Source: Dastarcus helophoroides (Eukaryota; Arthropoda; Insecta; Coleoptera; Bothrideridae). From it: a stretch of DNA of 64,000 nucleotides. Below are positions 1 to 11,691 of the stretch, piece by piece (position 1 is the first letter of the stretch; each line of letters begins with the position of its first letter). Location of the stretch: positions 33,525,578-33,589,577 of the forward strand of contig CM053328.1 in the NCBI GenBank assembly GCA_028583605.1, given 5' to 3'. The position numbers and the translations under genes are program-made. Under the pieces are notes generated by a model that was not told the origin of the DNA, did no database searches, and was given only the letters and a program-made list of their open reading frames with translations.

Positions 1-61
1 AAATATTCAAGAATTGGATTTGACCCAAGGGTATTTATTTATAGGATTACAAACATATTTT

Positions 62-2237
62 TCAATTCTTAGACTTTAGGCTTGTATAATTTGGATCAGG
101 GATAAATCCGGTACAGCACTTTTCAAATTCTTCGAATGTGAGATCGGAAAACTGATTAATGCCAACGTCGTAGGAAACTAATCCTTTTTCGTATTTCTCA
201 TGATGCTCCTTAACTTTCTTGTACTCTGCTTCGAAAATCTGCTTACGTTTAGTTTCTTCTTCAGGGGTCGCATAGGTTTTGTCGAATTTTTTCTGTAAAA
301 AAAGTACATATAAAAGTGCACAGGTACTTAAATATTTCAGCATTTTTATTATTTTAAACAACTACGAGATAGATTGGTTTTCTTTAGTAGGTCATTAGGT
401 CACTCGATTTAAACCCAATGCATTTGCATTTTTTTACTTTTATTTACCCTTTTCACATTAAATGGACTCCTATCGGGTCGCATATCAATGACGTTATGAG
501 TACAATTAAACTATCAGGAAACCATTTGTCAAATTATTTATAATTTATTTTATAGTATGTGGTGAAGCTAAAATGGAAAGATGCTTGACCATCTTTTCCA
601 GTAATAAGAATTATTTTAAATGTTCATTATTTTCTGACGATGTAACAACGTAATATCAGGAACATGTGATGCTGATAAATTTGCTGTTCGATATCCAGAT
701 AAGGTAAAGCCTCCACGAAATCCAGTAAAGTGAATGGTAAAAAATGTTATAAATTTCGATTGCGTTAAAGAGAAATCAGATAGAAGAAAATCTGTTGTTG
801 ATAATAAAAATGTCCAATTGTGTCGACTAGTCGACTAGTCCACTAATTTTAGCTTCATGACACACTATGAACTACTAAAAATAATTTGACTGATTGTTTC
901 ATAATTTAATTGTCCATATCAAGTGTTTCTTTTTATTAAAGTACATTTCATTAGTCACATTATGTCACTGATATGCTATTCAATAAGAATTCAATAACTG
1001 TGAAATAAAAAATAAGTTAAAACTGCAATTATTTCCAAACATTGTAAAAGAAGCTTCCGCAATGGCTATATCAGTAAAAAGATAATTTATATCTGCACTA
1101 GATAGATCAAAAATATAGGCTGTTCCATTTGAGATAACAAAGTTATCGCTGTTTGAATTTATCAAAATATGCAGACCTGAATTCAACACTCGGTATAAAG
1201 TTTTTAAAGATATGAAACATAGGCAAGATAGCTTCGGATGTGTTCTACTCACGTACCAAATATGAAATAAATATCTGGTTTCTGGAAAAAAATAAAAAGA
1301 AATTCTTAGAAACTTGCATCTGTTAAATTCTTTATAAAAATCCAATTATCTCAAAAACTATAAATTTTAGGAATAATGTTTGTCATCCAAAGTCATTTTA
1401 AATTATCAAAGTAAATTTAAAATTGCAAAAATATATAGAGTGTCTTATTTAAAATAACGAAGTTGGTGTCAACTTCCGATATAAGCGGAAGTATTACAAC
1501 TTTGCAAATATTTTAATTGTGTTGGCCTTGTCGACTTTGCTAAATTGTTTAATGTTCAAATTTTTTAGATGAGTCTGTGTCAGATATCGATCGCAGCGAT
1601 TCCCGGTGGGGCACACTGTATAATAATCTCATAGAATCTAAAGTTTGATAACAAGAAGAAAATACCAAAAAAACGAAAACAGCATAACTTCATAAGAGCT
1701 ACTGCAATTCTTATATTGCCAAATTGTCTGTTTTGGTACTGAACATTTTTTAGAGTTTTCAAGCAAAAATATTGCCCTTATTTCCAAGTAAAAAAAGAAT
1801 ACAAAAGAAAATAATTTTTATCGTGACAAAATTAAAGTGTCCATATATCAATACAGATGTTATTGTTTCTTTTTTTTCAGTGAAATAACTGAAGAGGGTT
1901 AGATCTCAATCTTATGGTTTGCACCAACTGAAAAGCCAAGTACTTTGTTTCTTTGGCCCTTCAGTTGAATCAGAGATCAGAGAATATCCAAACTACTTGT
2001 ATCTATTATGTAATATATTACTAGACAAATAATTAACGGAATAAAATAAACGAAAACTGGACGAGATTATTAGGAATGGTTGTTGTGTACATAATAAATC
2101 AATTAATTAATTAATCAAATTTAATAATAATCAGTTACCTTGAAATCATTGAATTCTTCATCTACTGATTTGAGTGGTTTGGCGTAAATCACAAATGCAC
2201 ACAAGCATACCAAACTCAAAAGAAGGAAGTACTTCAT
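62..2237 (-). CDS. I29 gene 1: secreted cathepsin-propeptide-type inhibitor
   Basis: Two coding exons are joined 2139-2237 then 62-292, giving about 109 aa. Exon 1 starts MKYFLLLSLVCLC, a signal peptide with likely cleavage after VIYA (residue 19), and ends NDFK before a GT donor at 2138-2137. Exon 2 opens after TTTTACAG with KKFDKTY and ends KSKN-stop. An ERFNIN-like helix is present (EETKRKQIF, then E, V and H where the consensus has N, I and N), followed by GINQFSD (GxNxFxD). A CC pair lies near the C-terminus. The family consists of propeptide-like domains that block cathepsin L-type proteases; there is no protease domain here, so this is a stand-alone inhibitor. An AATAAA lies at 34-39, about 25 bases past the stop. 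The intron (293-2138) contains one copy of a dispersed repeat. Start: the only in-frame ATG ahead of the signal peptide. The I29 assignment is by motif recognition. Confidence 0.85.
293..2138 (-). other. Intron of I29 gene 1
   Basis: GT-AG intron in phase 0. Apart from the dispersed repeat at 990-1622 I see only AT-rich unique sequence. The 120-aa frame at 980-1345 lies inside the repeat, recurs decayed at 2632-2904, and is not a gene. Confidence 0.7.
990..1622 (+). repeat. Dispersed MITE-like repeat E, copy 1
   Basis: Shares long blocks with 2670-3317: the CCATTTGAGATAACAAA segment, GCTGTTTGAATTTATCAAAAT, the CAACTTCCG...CGGAAGT palindrome and the end CACACTGTATA. The palindrome also occurs in the palindromic element at 9817-11651, which suggests related transposon families. 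It sits in the gene 1 intron. The left end is not resolved. Confidence 0.6.
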
Positions 2238-2310
2238 GGTGGTTGAAATTTAAGTTTCTAGTGAAAGGACGTACAATCTGAATCCACTTGAAAATCTTCA
2301 ATGGAGATAT

Positions 2311-2319
2311 TTATATATA
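2311..2319 (-). promoter_or_regulatory. Proximal TATA box of I29 gene 1
   Basis: TATATATAA on the minus strand, about 75 bases upstream of the ATG. The same position in genes 3 and 4 also has a TATA run. This lies inside the region that is a 5' UTR intron in genes 5-8. Confidence 0.5.
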
Positions 2320-2471
2320 CTCATACATAACATTCATAACAGGCGCAATATGTATTAATTTTAAATAAACAAATAACGGGTTTTGTTATTTTACAGAACT
2401 AGACAATAAATTATCACTAGGAACTTCTCTATTACCCATAAATTATGGTCTGATTAACTGATCGAAGATAT

Positions 2472-2545
2472 TTAGGTGAAATATAATTATTTTGAAGTTG
2501 TTCCAGTTCTTAAAATTCCTAATCTTTAACAACTTAAAATAGGTC
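2472..2545. promoter_or_regulatory. Conserved upstream block of gene 1 (degenerate STAT-like site and AAAATAGGTCA)
   Basis: AAAATAGGTCA at 2535-2545 matches the ROR/HR3-type monomer pattern (A/T-rich then TAGGTCA). It recurs in the same relative place upstream of genes 2-5. The palindromic TTCNNNGAA of other copies is TTAGGTGAA here (2472-2480). Function is inferred only from conservation. Confidence 0.35.
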
Positions 2546-2669
2546 AAATATTCACCAAATAATAGATATATTATAAATTAATAATCCTACAGTGACAAAT
2601 TGAATGTCCATTAATGTATACTTTTTTTATCTCAAAATAAATAGAAAAACAAGCTACTTCTATTATTAT

Positions 2670-3317
2670 TGTACAATGACTGTGAAATAGAAAAATAAAG
2701 GCTAAAATTATTTCTAAAAGTTGTAAGAGAAACCCCCATAATATCTAATAAATTAAATGATAATTTGAATCTCCACAAGATGGGACAAAAAATACAGGGT
2801 GTTCCATTTGAGATAACAAAATTATCGCTGTTTGAATTTATCAAAATGTACAGTCGTGAATCCAGACTCGGTATAATGTTTTTGAATTTATGAAAGGTGT
2901 GCAACGCAGTTTCATATGTGTTCTAATTACATACCGAATATAAAATTAATATCTAAATTTTAGAAAAAACAATACAAAGAATTTTGTGGGACGTGACATC
3001 TGTCAAACTTTTTATAAAAATACCATATCTGAAAAACTATAATTTTTAAGAACAGTGTTTGTGTTCTTAAAATAATAAATTAAATCCAAAAATGCAAAAA
3101 TATATAGGGTATCTTATTTAAAATAATTTATTTAAACTAATATAAAATAACGAAGTTAGTGTCAACTTCCGGTGAAACCGGTAGTACTGAAACTTTCTGA
3201 ATATTTTAGTTGTGTTGGCCTTACTAACTTTGCTAAGTTGCTAAATTTTCAAATTTTTTAGATAAGTTCTTTGCCAGATATCCGTCGTGGCTACTCCCGG
3301 TGGAGACACACTGTATA
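2670..3317 (+). repeat. Dispersed MITE-like repeat E, copy 2
   Basis: Homologous to 990-1622, with a small insertion near 3122. The right end CACACTGTATA matches copy 1. It lies between the upstream region of gene 1 and the 3' end of gene 2. Confidence 0.6.
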
Positions 3318-4129
3318 GTGGAATTTGGAGATTTCTTGCCAACTGCAGGATAAAGTTCTGACACAAAAAATTGTCATTAAAATTACATCCTTGAAGTATT
3401 TTACCATTTTACCGATATCCTAATTTGCCTACTATTAAGCTGTTGTTTGACAAGAGTAGACGTTGTTTTTTCTGGTTTAGTTTTCACAGGTGTTCTCGTT
3501 TATTTATCTTGTTAATGCTTTCTAAATTGGATTTTCATTGGAAAAAAATCCTGCAGTTGGTTGACAACAGATCGTACGCACAAAATATTAAACAATTGGA
3601 TTTAATCAAAATGTATTTATTTATTAAATTGTAAAAAATAACAATTTTTATATGGTACTTTATTTCGTGAATTTGTCCAAGGCAACAATTTTGAAATTCT
3701 TCCACTGTGTAATCGGCAAAATTATTAATTTCCGGCTCGTAGGTAGGAATTAATCTTCGCTCATAATCCTTTTTAATGTGATTGTAAGTATCTGTAAAAA
3801 TCTGCTTACGTTTAGCTTCTTCTTGAGGTGTTTCGTAGGTTCTGTTGAACTTTTTCTGCAACAAGAGGACATTTTCGGAAAGTATACAAAGGATAATTTT
3901 CAGCAGTAGTTACATTTTTCGGTATTTTTATTTTACCGAAGTACGAACTGTGTGATGTAATTGTATCGTAGTCTCTGAAAAAGAGTTTGAAATATATAAG
4001 AATTGTACTAACTCCTGAGCAAACTGCTACTCTCGGTATAATCTTAAAAGAAACCACAGAACGCAGGCTATATGGAGGGTATATATTTCTTAAAACTTTC
4101 TCTTATTATAAATATCTGAATTTTTTAGC

Positions 4130-4624
4130 AAAATGTGGATTTTGCAATATATTTTCAGTTTAAAAATCTAAAGTTCTACCCATATGCTGGTATATCCAAT
4201 TTTCTAATATTTTGATTTTTTATCAAACTTTCCACCTTAAACTGGTCATTTTTTGCATTTTTTTTACAATTTCCACTTTAAAATGAACTCAGTCGTTTTC
4301 TAAAGTTCAATTTTCTTGTAGAACATTTGTTTCGTTTTTTTTTAAATTTCGCCTTTATCCTCGAAACTAATTTAATATAACAATTCAAAGTATCATCAGT
4401 CAATGTTGTTTGACAAAGTTAATAAAAACACACATTTTATTAATATTTGTATCTGAGTTTCAATTTTATCTACCGATTTTCATCTTTTCAGTAGAGTTTC
4501 GAATATAGAGTTTTATCAAAATTTCAGTTTTTTTTAAATCTGAGTTTAATCTCGAAATTTCGAAAAGGTATCAGAATTTGACAACTAGAGTCTTATCGAG
4601 TCTGAAGTCTTAAAAAAATCTGTA
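4130..4624. other. AT-rich intronic sequence
   Basis: Low-complexity AT-rich sequence in the gene 2 intron. I see no gene or clear repeat boundary in it. Confidence 0.5.
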
Positions 4625-6009
4625 CCAGGGTGGACCATAAGTAATGGTACACAGAGCAATGGTGGATTTTTCGAATAAAAATAATGTGATTTAGCTACAT
4701 TTACCTTATACCAAAAGTTGATATTAATAGAGATACAGGGTGTCAAAGTTGAAAAAAAAATTTCGATTTTTTTCATATAATTATGGAATCAATTGTAATA
4801 TAGGCACGAAATTTGCCACAAGAGAGTTTCTTAAGTCGACAAACTCTAATTTGCTAACATATTACCAATAGCTGACAGGGGACGCTACCTGCGCTATCCT
4901 GCATAATTCCAAATCTTCATAACTTTTTTATGCACTCACGTATATTCATATATATATATTTTATTTCTCCATATTTTTTGCGTAAAAAAGGTGTACTTTC
5001 TAAAAGTTGATACGAGCAACCGTTTCCAAGATATTTGCCTTTAAATCTTGACGTGCCTTGGTTTTAAATTACTAAGATATTATATTTTTGAAGTAGTCTT
5101 GAAAAAAATGTAATCATAACACATCTTTGAAACTAATTTACGTCAAATATTACTTTGCTGATAATTTTATTACCTAATTTTGAAAATCTCAATAAAGAAA
5201 ACCCAAAAAATTAAGACGTAATTTATTTTCTAACATAGAGATGTGAGAGATGATCTCTGAGTCCGCACAAGAAAAGTTTAGTAGTTTGGGTGGTCAAAGC
5301 AGATATTTGGGGATGAATTTCAATAAAAGACAGCCAGATTTTTAATTGTTTACAATACCTTTGCACGAAAAAGTTCACTTCCCACATACTTATTTTTGAA
5401 AATAAATTTTGTATTGGTATTTTATTTAAATTTGTTTTAGAAATTTAAAAAATATGTGTAATAATAATGTCAGTAGAGTAGTATTTAATATAAACTATTT
5501 TACACTCAGTTTTATTAATTTTATTTTGAAACCAACTTCGAAAAAATCACATTTACATAACTTAAAATAAACGTACGGCAAACTTTGAAGGCAAATATCT
5601 TGAAAATGGTTGCTTTTATCAACATTCAGAAAGTATAACTTTTTTACGTAAAAAATGTAGGTAAATAAAAGCGTCTATTTAAAATAAGTGGACATGGAGG
5701 CACAAAAAAGTTATGATGCTTTAGAATAATACAGGGCAGCGCAGGTGGCGCCCCCTACGAGTTACTGGCAATATGTTAGCGAATTAAAATTTCTTGACCA
5801 AAGAAACCCCCCTATGCCCTATGCCCTATTGTCTATAGTAAAATGCGTTCATGAGTTATGCGACAAAATCACAATTTTTTTTTCAACTTTGACACCCTGT
5901 ATCTCTGTTAATATCAACTTTTGGTATAAGGTAAATGTAGCTAAATTACGTTATTTTTATAATAAAAATCTACTCTTGCTCTATTTACCATTACTTATGG
6001 TCCACCCTG
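4625..6009. mobile_element. Palindromic TA-flanked element A
   Basis: The ends are inverted: CCAGGGTGGACCATAAGTAA at the left and TTACTTATGGTCCACCCTG at the right, each next to TA. The two halves are imperfect inverted copies for most of the length, meeting near 5290. A second copy in opposite orientation is split over 9709-13009. No transposase is readable; the frames at 4585-4776 and 5745-6080 are mirror-image shadows. Ends and TA flanks suggest a Tc1/mariner-mobilised non-autonomous foldback element. Confidence 0.75.
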
Positions 6010-6766
6010 TATATAAAAATTCAGAAAAACGTAGTTGGAAAAAATCGCACAACATTTCTCAAAATTCGGATTTCTTGTAAAAATTTTAGAATTTTGAAGG
6101 AGACGTTGAATTTAATTTAATAGTTCGAAATTATAGCAGCAATTTTTACTACTTTCTAAAAATCTGATCTGTAAATTTTAAAACTAAATTTATGTTTTAT
6201 CAATTTCGTGTTTTAATTCGATAAAAAAGTCAAAATTTCGAAAATAATTGCAATTTTTAGAAAATATTTAAAGAAGTGAAGATCCAATAATTGTTGTTTT
6301 AATCGTTAATAAAGTTAAATAGTTATGAAGTGAACTTCCGATGTAAAAACAAAATTTATTTGAAAAATTTTAAGTAAACCAAATAAAAATTTTGAAGTTA
6401 GCTAGACATTTTTAAACTCGAATTGCTAAGTGTTTTTATAAATTTCCACTTTTTTTGTAATTACAACTTTTATTTTGAAATTTTTCGCTAGAATTTTAGT
6501 TTTTCAAATCTTGAGTTTTCCCCAGAAATTATCTTTATCTTCAAGAATTGGAGTTTGGGCTTGAATTTTGAAATTTAGGAGTTTTTTTATAAATTTGAGT
6601 AGTACAATACAAATTTCAAATAAAAATCTTGAAATTGAAATGTTAAAATTGAAATAAACTATTCTTTGTTAAAAATAATTATTTCAACACTTATAGTTAA
6701 ACTGCGAAACTTTGCTGTTTCCCATGAAGTTTCGACGTAAATTAAAACATTTCTCTATTCGTAACT

Positions 6767-6974
6767 ATTAAACTTTATTGACGATTTAAACAACAACAGA
6801 TATTAAAAATTCCGCGATGTTTCTATAAATATTTGCTATGACCGGACCTGGTTTCGCTTTTTAGCATCATTAGAGGTTATACCTGCAATTTGTTAAATCG
6901 TCATAGCAAATTATTATGGAAACACCGTGGAATTTTTAATATCTGTTGTTGTTTTATTCGCTAATAAAGTTTAA
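6767..6974. repeat. Inverted repeat with hammerhead-like centre
   Basis: The left arm 6767-6842 and right arm 6900-6974 are about 75 bases each and share AACAACAACAGATATTAAAA and GCTATGAC in inverted orientation. The 57 bp centre carries the hammerhead-like motif listed separately. Confidence 0.75.
6837..6881 (-). ncRNA. Hammerhead-ribozyme-like motif (degenerate)
   Basis: Read on the minus strand, in order: TATAACC (stem I, 6881-6875), CTAATGA (6873-6867, one change from CUGAUGA), a GCT/AAAA/AGC hairpin (stem II, 6865-6856), GAAA (6855-6852), a very short stem III ACC-A-GGT, and a GTC cleavage-site triplet ending at 6845. GGTCATA at 6843-6837 pairs with TATAACC with one mismatch. Very short stem III is typical of hammerheads of Penelope-like elements and retrozymes. 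The A in place of G5 may abolish activity. Confidence 0.4.
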
Positions 6975-7004
6975 TACGATTTCAGTCGGCAACTCCTGAA
7001 GATA

Positions 7005-8291
7005 CGAGCTTAAATAAAAAATAAACCGGAATTTCTATCATGTCGCCATGAGGGAGTCGGGGGTGTGCGTATACTCTTAAATATGCTGGGTGGGAATATA
7101 ACGTGACTTCCTGCGCTCAAACCAATTCCTTTCTCGCCGTTCGTCAGTTGTGAATACAATGAGTGAGTAAAAGGTTCATCCGCACGCTGCGCAGTGCATT
7201 ATTATTAAATTTCTCGCCATTGAAGGGTTAAGCCCACCAAAATTTTTTGTACACTAGAAGCACAGTTTGACGATACTTGTTTGAAGAAAACTCAAGTGTA
7301 TGAATGGCACAACAAATTTTTGGAAGAACGAACTGAAGTTGAAAATAAACCCCATTCCCGTCGTCCTGGCACTAGTGTGACTGGGCAAGATTAACGCTAT
7401 TCAACGCCTTTTGGAAGGTGATCGCCATTTAACTGTTGGCAAAATTGCAGCTCAGATAGGTTTAAGCGAGTGCTCAATCCATCATTATAGATAAGTTGAG
7501 GTTTTGAAAATTTTCTGCCAGGTGGATACCTTGTATTTTGACTAAAGAACAAAAACAACAACGTCTGGAGATCTGTCAGTGCCATCTTGGACGTTTTCAA
7601 CGTAAAGGTGATGGGTTTTTGCAACGTATTGTTACGTGTGATGATACTTTGGTCCACCATTACAACTCTGAATCTAAACAAGCAAACATGGAGTGCAGAA
7701 GAAAGGGGGAAGGTGCACCCATCAAGACAAAAACTCGCCTCTCAGCTGAAAAGGTTCTTAAGGCAGTATTGTGGCATTTTAAAAGAGTTGTGTACGTCAA
7801 TTTTCTGCATGAAGGTCGTACGCTTAATACTGCCTACTACTGTCAGCTATTGGATGAAGCGAAACGTGCTCATCGGCGGAAAAGGCGCGAATTTTCGGTC
7901 AGAAATGTGATTTTGCTTCACCACATGGTCCGCCCCCACTCAACAAATCTGACACATAAAAATTAGGAAATGCATTGGGCAACATTAGAACACCCTCCTT
8001 ATAGTCCCAACTTATTACCATGCGATTATCATATGTTTGGGCCAGTGAAAAAAGTTCTAGGAGGCGAGCGATTCCATGATGATGCTGCTGTTGAGACATT
8101 TGTGAGCAATTGACTGCAAACACTTCTCCCTTCTTTTTATGATCATGGCATTAAAAAACTCCCAATTCATTAGGAAAAATCATAAGAAAATCAGGAGATT
8201 GTGTAGAAAAATAGTTAATAGCTTTCATATGTCTATCTTGTACCAATCAAATTTTAAAAACAAATTCCGATTCATATTTGATTTACCCTCA
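7005..8291 (+). mobile_element. Dead mariner element (about 1.29 kb)
   Basis: Flanked by TA on both sides. Terminal inverted repeats share a TAAAT and CGGAATTT pattern (left 7005-7038, right 8255-8291). The length is right for a complete mariner. It is inserted in the gene 2 intron. Confidence 0.8.
7159..8170 (+). pseudogene. Mariner transposase, multiply frameshifted
   Basis: Recognisable pieces in changing frames: an N-terminal HTH part (QVYEWHNKFLEERTE, then HSRRPG), RIVTCDDTLVHHYNSESKQ with the first catalytic Asp (about 7628-7680), VLWHFKRVVYVNFLHEGRT, then NVILLHHMVRPH where the normal HHDNARPH has lost the second Asp, and YSPNLLPCDYHMF with the third Asp in another frame. A stop follows only three codons after the start ATG. 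Dead copy; not a host gene. Confidence 0.8.
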
Positions 8292-9708
8292 TAGTTATGA
8301 ATATTAAAGAATTCCAAAGTAAGGGTTAGAAATGTCAACATTTCTCTAATTTATAATTTAAGCTTCGTGCGAAATGTCGAGTTTAAAGTAGATATTTCGA
8401 GGTTGAAATAAAAAATTTGGAAAAATCTGGAAATCTTTAACATTTTGAGTTTTTATTAATATTAAGTGTTAACTCAAAAATCGAAGTCTGGATTTTATTT
8501 TACAAATGTTGTCTCGATTTCTCAAAAATCGTATTTAATGTCAACGTCTGGGCCTTTTTCTCAAAATTTCGAATGTAACTTGAACCTTCATATTAAAATT
8601 CATATTTTTTACGAGTAATGTTAATTTTTTTAATCTTGAATGTTGCTTCGATTTCTCAAACTATTAACTCTAATGTCAATGTGTTGGCCTTCTCAAAATT
8701 TCGAATACAACTTGAACCTTCATGTTAAAACTCACATTTCTTACGGATATTGTTAATTTTTTTCAGTTTAAATATACTGAGATTTTCTCAAAGTTTGAAT
8801 TTTTTTGTTAGTTTAGAGTTTAAAATTTGAAAATTCGGAATTTTTAAGGGAATTATAAGTAAATTCTTGGCTTTTTCATTTATCGTTTTTGATTAAAACT
8901 TTAAATGAAAACTTGTAGTTTGAATAGTTGTAGTTTGGAAATCGAAATTTTGATTTTTGTCCGAAATTTGGACTCTAATACAGAAATTTTGGCCTTTGAC
9001 CCTCAATTATAATCAGAGTGGTAATAGTAACGTTTTTTTCTTTACAGTATATATAAAAAAAATATTTCTTGAATACACTTTAATCGAGAGTAGGACAGTA
9101 ATTGCTTATTTGAGTGGTTTGACATTGAGCCCCAAAAAATATCAATGTTTTGCTCATCACTTCCTCATTTATAAAAGCTACGACTTGATTTTAAATTAGA
9201 TATTCTTGGTTTTGTTTTATGAAAAAGAGATTTTTTGGATGATTTTTAATCGAAACTAAATTAGCATCTTATATTGAGTCGTCTATTGTTTTTTTTCAGA
9301 TCGTCTCCATTTATAAAAGGCATGATACGCGACTGTAAAAGAGTTCTTTTGTTAAAGAACAAACCAAAGTTTTGTAATATCTAAATAATTAAATGCTTAA
9401 GACTTTCAGTTGAAACATAGGCAGTAGAATAATTAAACCGGAGTTAACTGCGAATGTAACGAACTATCAAGGGATCTTTAAATAGTCCGTTATAGCAAGG
9501 TGTTTGTTTTAAACGAACAAAAAATACTTTCTAATAGAGCTTTTGACAATAATTTTGTTTGTTATAAGAGGTCATTTGTCATATGCGAAGTTTGTTATAA
9601 CCGAAGTTGACTGTACTTGTATCTACTGCTGAAAAAAAGACCATTTTTCTTGAAGTAATTAACAAAGCATAATTAATTAGTGCTAGGCCATTAGGAACAG
9701 TAAATATA
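8292..9708. other. AT-rich intronic sequence without gene
   Basis: Degenerate A/T-rich sequence rich in the AAAATTTCGA-type word. A direct repeat of about 140 bp lies around 8500-8760 (ACTTGAACCTTCAT occurs twice). No coding or RNA feature seen. Confidence 0.5.
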
Positions 9709-9753
9709 CAGGGTGGTTCATAGGAAATGGTACATAGAGCAAGAGTAGATTTT

Positions 9754-9758
<5 letters not shown>

Positions 9759-9816
<58 letters not shown>
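9759..9816. repeat. (TA)n microsatellite, left flank of element C
   Basis: Uninterrupted TA dinucleotides abutting CCGGGTGTTTT. A matching run lies at 11652-11689 on the other side of the element. Confidence 0.95.
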
Positions 9817-9818
<2 letters not shown>

Positions 9819-11649
9819 GGGTGTTTTTTTTTAGTTGGGAGGTTACCTTTATATGGAGAACAACTTATTATAAAGGCAAACTGATTTTGTCGATGAGGCT
9901 AATCGGGATTGAACTATATTCTAAAAATATTTTCAGCTTCCCCCACTACCGATTATACCGGAAGTAGACATCAACTTTCTTATTTTAAATAGCAACCCAC
10001 AAATTTTATATTTTATTTGGATTTTACGTAAAAAAATAAGGTGAGTTTATGTATACATATTTATTGCTACCTTTGATAGTTTTAAAGATATTTCAATTTT
10101 TCGAAAAAAAATGAAAGAAAAGAGGGTTATTTTGACCCTTTGTATCTTTTTTATTATTTGCAGTAAAAACATGAAATTTAGGTTGAAGTCACGGTATATT
10201 ATAAAGACTATAATAACGTAAACAGGTTTAACATTTATTATACAGGGTGATGGAAATTTTATAATCTTTGCTGTTTTTGTTTTATACAAGAAAACTTTGT
10301 TTTTTTAAATGGGAACTATATGTTTTTTAATCATTTTTGGATCCCTCACATAAAAAGAAGAAAAAAGTTATACCACTTATTTTTTAAAATTTTGTGCCAT
10401 TACAGAGGTATTTTACATAATTCTCAAAATAAAAAGAATTAAACATCTCTTTTTTGTTCAAGTAGGAAATTAACTGTAGGCAAGAAAAGCTTAAAGAGTT
10501 AATCATAATAAGTAATAGGAAACAAAAATAATTGACAAAAAATTTACATCAAGAACAACAAGGACGATCTTCTGTTTCAATACATTTAAAGGCATATTTT
10601 AAGATTTCGAATTGAGTAACGTTTTTAAGCACATCCGATTGTTTCTAGCAATATGCTTGTCATGCAGTAGTCGTAAAAAAATCACTAAAAAATTTCCATT
10701 TTGATTTTCATTGTAAAAGTTAACGCTTACAAATCCTGAGTTCTAATCTAACAGCAAAACAGTTAAAGTACGAACTTTCTTGAACATTTGTTGTTGATTT
10801 TCATTACTCCAAAAATGAGAAATCTGTTTAACAAACCATTTTTACGAAACTTACATTCCTGGCTCCCTAAACATTTTTCAATAAGTATTCTAACAATTAG
10901 CCAAAAACTTATTCGTCTTGTGCGGTTATCTTTTAAATGTTCTTTAGCCTAAAATTTTTAGGCCTTGTGGTTATGCTTTTTTTTGAAAATTTTGTTATCT
11001 ACTACCAAGTTGCTACTAGAAAAAAAAAAAGATATATTTTTTTTTTATTTTGCATTATATCTCTGTAACGGTGCAGAATTTTAAAAAATTAGTTATATAA
11101 CGTTTTTCTTTTTTTTACGTGAGGAATTCAAAAATGTTTAAAAAATACGTAGTTTCTATTTAAAAAAAGAGAGTTTTTTTGAATAAAACAAAAACAATAA
11201 AGATCATAAAATTTCCATCACCCTGTGTAATAAATGTGAAACCTGATTACGTTATTATAGCCTCCATAATATTCCATGACTTCAGTCAAAATTTCATGTT
11301 TTTATTGCAAATAATAAAAAAGATACAAAGAGTCAAAATAACCCTCTTTTCTGTCAGTTTTTCTCGAAAAATTGAAATATATTTAAAACTATTAAAGATA
11401 GCAATTAACATGTATATATAAACTCACCTTATTTTTTTACGTAAAACCCAAATAATGTATAAAATTTGGGGGTTGCTATTTAAAATAAGAAAGTTGAGGT
11501 CTACTTCCGGTATAACCGGAAGTGGTAGGAAGTTGAAAATATTTTTGAAAGGTAGTTTAGCTCCGATTAGCTATATCGACAAAATCAGTTTGCCTTTATA
11601 ATAAGTGATACTCCATATAAAGGTAACCTCCCAACTAAAAAAAACACCC

Positions 11650-11651
<2 letters not shown>
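9817..11651. mobile_element. Palindromic element C nested in element B
   Basis: The ends are ACCGGGTGTTTTTTTT and AAAAAAACACCCGGT. The inverted arms run about 9817-10440 and 11020-11651, some 600 bp each, with a spacer of about 580 bp. The two 80-aa frames at 10047-10289 (minus) and 11179-11421 (plus) are mirror copies within the arms and are not genes. Both arms hold the palindromic word ACTTCCGGTATAACCGGAAG or its decay. No transposase seen, so non-autonomous. Confidence 0.75.

Positions 11652-11689
<38 letters not shown>
11652..11689. repeat. (TA)n microsatellite, right flank of element C
   Basis: TA dinucleotide run mirroring 9759-9816. Either the element targets TA arrays or slippage expanded a TA target duplication. 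Confidence 0.95.

Positions 11690-11691
<2 letters not shown>

Noticed and set aside
980..2904. Repeated frame with ILINSNSDNFVISNGT as a possible gene pair
   Set aside because: It lies within dispersed repeat E, and the second copy shows frame breaks; a coding origin is unlikely.
10047..11421. Two similar 80-aa frames on opposite strands
   Set aside because: They are mirror images in the arms of palindromic element C; no initiation context or family, so structural artefacts.
9759..11689. (TA)n flanks as a replication origin or AT-hairpin regulatory site
   Set aside because: Their position exactly at both ends of element C makes a transposition-related origin more likely.
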